NCBI GenBank assembly: GCA_934875375.1
Contig: CAKXHL010000019.1
Location: 1-24,131 of the forward strand
Length of the DNA: 24,131 bases
Origin: an uncultured bacterium
GTDB taxonomy: Bacteria > Bacillota > Clostridia > Oscillospirales > Ruminococcaceae
Direction of reading: 5' to 3'
Below the pieces are notes generated by a model, which saw only the letters and a list, made by a program, of their open reading frames with translations, made no database searches and was not told the DNA's origin. This document shows, in pieces, positions 22,753-24,131 of this stretch; position 1 is the stretch's first letter, and every line of letters starts with the position of its first letter. Both the position numbers and the translations under genes were made by a program.

Positions 22753-23180
22753 TGGTCAAAACCACTACCATTGAACTGATCAGCAAAAAAGAATTTGAGC
22801 TGATCCGCATTACCAAAGACATCCTCAAAGCGGTTGAGGAATCCGGCGTTCAAAACGGCGTCGTTTACGCTATCACCGCCCACACTACCACCGGTATTCT
22901 GGTCAACGAGAGTCTGGCCTGCCTGGAAGTGGATATCGAAAGAAAACTCGAGGAGCTGGTCCCCACCTTCGACTCGTACAATCACAACCACTTTTTGCCC
23001 TCCTACGGCGCCATCGGCTGCAACGCGCCGGGCCATCTGAAATCCATGATCTGCGGCAACCACGCCGTGTTCCCCATTGTGGACGGACACGTGGTCTGCG
23101 GCAATGCGCAGGATGTTTACTTCGGTGAATTCGACGGCATTCAGCGCCGCAAGGTTTACATCACTGTTATGGGCGAATAA
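22752..23180 (+). CDS. yjbQ: YjbQ/UPF0047 family protein
   Basis: A 142-residue YjbQ-family protein, a trimeric fold with a conserved His/Glu cluster thought to bind metal. Visible motifs are T-A-H-T-T-T-G-I-L-V-N-E (about 42-53), the central H-N-H-F and N-A-P-G-H-L-K-S, and the C-terminal C-G-N-A-Q-D-V-Y-F-G-E-F-D-G-x-x-R-R. Family members show weak thiamine-phosphate synthase activity in E. coli complementation, but the physiological role is unsettled. It starts 2 bp after the upstream amidohydrolase stop and lies 39 bp before the second copy, which suggests that it acts on the same substrate as the amidohydrolases. Confidence 0.88.
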   Translation: MVKTTTIELISKKEFELIRITKDILKAVEESGVQNGVVYAITAHTTTGILVNESLACLEVDIERKLEELVPTFDSYNHNHFLPSYGAIGCNAPGHLKSMICGNHAVFPIVDGHVVCGNAQDVYFGEFDGIQRRKVYITVMGE

Positions 23181-23219
23181 ATCATATACAATATGAAATT
23201 TTAAAAGGAGATTATACAC

Positions 23220-24128
23220 ATGGTTATTGACGTACATGTTCATCCCACCGGGTACAGCCTGATTTCCCAGGATCCGGAGGAGCGGAAATTCCGCGATAAG
23301 GTATTCCAGAGAAAATACGATGAATCCAAACTGCCCATCGCTATGACAGGCAAACCCTCCGGCGGAAACAGCGGCGGCGGAAATTCTGAGGAAGTTACCT
23401 TCACCCAGATGGATTCCTTCGGCATCGACCGTCTGGTGCTGCTCCCGCTGGATCTGACCACTACCCACGGCGGCTGGATCGTTTCCAACGACCAGATCAA
23501 ACAACTGGTCGATTTCGCGCCGGACCGCTTTATCGGCTTTGCCAGTGTGGATCCCCGCCGCCCTGATGCACTGGAGGTGCTGGATCACGCGTTCAAAAAC
23601 CAGAAGCTGGCCGGCTTAAAGCTCAACCCCTCCAAGCAGGCCTTTTACCCCGGTGATCCCATGATGGATCCCATCTATAAAAAATGCTTAGAGTATAATA
23701 AGCCCATCATGTTCCATGCCGGAATGTCGTGGGATCCGGATTGTCTCATCAAATACGCGGAACCCATCAATTTTGAAGAGGTTGCGGTGAAATATCCGGA
23801 ACTGCGCATCTGCCTGGCCCACTTCGGCTGGCCCTGGGCGGTGGAAACGGCCATGCTGTGCTTAAAATACCCCAACGTTTACACCGACACCTCCGCCATC
23901 CCCATGGACTCTCCTGCTGTGTTTATGGATCAGATCTTTAACCGCACCTGGGGTCCCACCTGGTTCGAGCACAACTTTGCGGATAAGGTGATGTTCGGCT
24001 CCAACAATCCCCGCCATCGCAGCCAGCGCATGATGCAGGGTCTGGAAAAAATCGAGATGCGGCCGGACACCCGCGCCAAACTCATGGGCGGCAACGCACT
24101 CAAATGGCTGGGAATGGAGGTTAAATAG
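23220..24128 (+). CDS. Amidohydrolase_2-family protein, copy 2, with altered metal-site residues
   Basis: A 302-residue paralogue of the amidohydrolase two genes upstream, very similar from about residue 100 to the end and more divergent near the N-terminus. V-H6-V-H8-P, M-F-H166-A-G-M-S and L-A-H201-F-G-W-P are kept. However, the barrel Asp of G-S-D-N-P is Asn (F-G-S-N262-N-P), and the His of G-L-K-L-H-P is Asn (N136). The Asp is normally a metal ligand or catalytic base, so this copy may be inactive, regulatory or of different specificity. It also carries the glycine-rich segment at about 45-55. The start has AAGGAG 10 nt upstream. The gene is complete, ending in TAG three bases before the window edge. 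Confidence 0.85.
   Translation: MVIDVHVHPTGYSLISQDPEERKFRDKVFQRKYDESKLPIAMTGKPSGGNSGGGNSEEVTFTQMDSFGIDRLVLLPLDLTTTHGGWIVSNDQIKQLVDFAPDRFIGFASVDPRRPDALEVLDHAFKNQKLAGLKLNPSKQAFYPGDPMMDPIYKKCLEYNKPIMFHAGMSWDPDCLIKYAEPINFEEVAVKYPELRICLAHFGWPWAVETAMLCLKYPNVYTDTSAIPMDSPAVFMDQIFNRTWGPTWFEHNFADKVMFGSNNPRHRSQRMMQGLEKIEMRPDTRAKLMGGNALKWLGMEVK
23803..23890. repeat. 88-bp identical tract, copy B (within amidohydrolase 2)
   Basis: Partner of 22436-22523, separated by 1,367 bp. Confidence 0.9.
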
Positions 24129-24131
24129 TCA
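24054..24131. repeat. 78-bp direct repeat, copy B, reaching the window edge
   Basis: Partner of 22675-22752. The identity runs to the last base, which corresponds to the A of the yjbQ ATG in copy A, so a second yjbQ probably follows outside the window. Confidence 0.85.

Noticed and set aside
1..24131. CRISPR arrays, rRNA genes, prophage or complete insertion sequences
   Set aside because: No regularly spaced short repeats, no rRNA segments and no transposase other than the recombinase fragment were seen.

Overview
The window looks like a chromosomal segment close to the replication origin of an anaerobic, fermentative Clostridia bacterium, most likely a gut-type Oscillospirales/Ruminococcaceae relative. 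Four things support this: strong AGGAGG-type ribosome binding sites; [FeFe] hydrogenase, AdhE and Rex-operator logic; the gene order mnmE-mnmG-rsmG-noc-soj-spo0J with two perfect parS sites; and Firmicutes-style sigma-A promoters and intrinsic terminators. The taxonomic call is inference from gene content only.

Layout. (1) 1-769: the 3' end of a large serine recombinase from a mobile element, apparently missing its zinc-ribbon region. (2) 875-8044, minus strand: a five-gene fermentation and hydrogen unit read as adhE, a [2Fe-2S] thioredoxin-like ferredoxin, a PAS-containing sensory [FeFe] hydrogenase, a SpoIIE-type phosphatase and a group-B-like [FeFe] hydrogenase. A near-perfect Rex operator and a long structured leader precede adhE, and a cUUCGg terminator lies inside the recombinase 3' end. 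(3) 8317-9445: a 54-bp perfect palindrome, other hairpins and a LysR regulator. (4) 9633-10103: mgsA, divergent from (5) the origin-proximal block 10480-17866: mnmE, mnmG, rsmG, noc, a GNAT acetyltransferase, parA and parB. One parS lies inside mnmG and one inside the last codons of the GNAT gene. (6) 17881-20494: acyl-ACP thioesterase, tRNA-Met and tRNA-Glu, an orphan ABC ATPase and a lipoprotein cyclophilin. (7) 20992 to the window end: a PfkB/FrlD-like sugar kinase followed by amidohydrolase, YjbQ and amidohydrolase. The final base matches the A of a further YjbQ start codon, so the array probably continues.

How the genes work together. The adhE/hydrogenase unit would be derepressed at high NADH through Rex. 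It combines ethanol formation, hydrogen turnover and a putative hydrogen sensor coupled to a phosphatase. The origin block handles tRNA wobble modification, rRNA methylation and chromosome segregation or division control. The right-hand cassette looks like an uncharacterised catabolic pathway in which a duplicated amidohydrolase has lost metal-site residues in one copy. That cassette, together with the parS site embedded in the GNAT gene, is the least explained part of the window.
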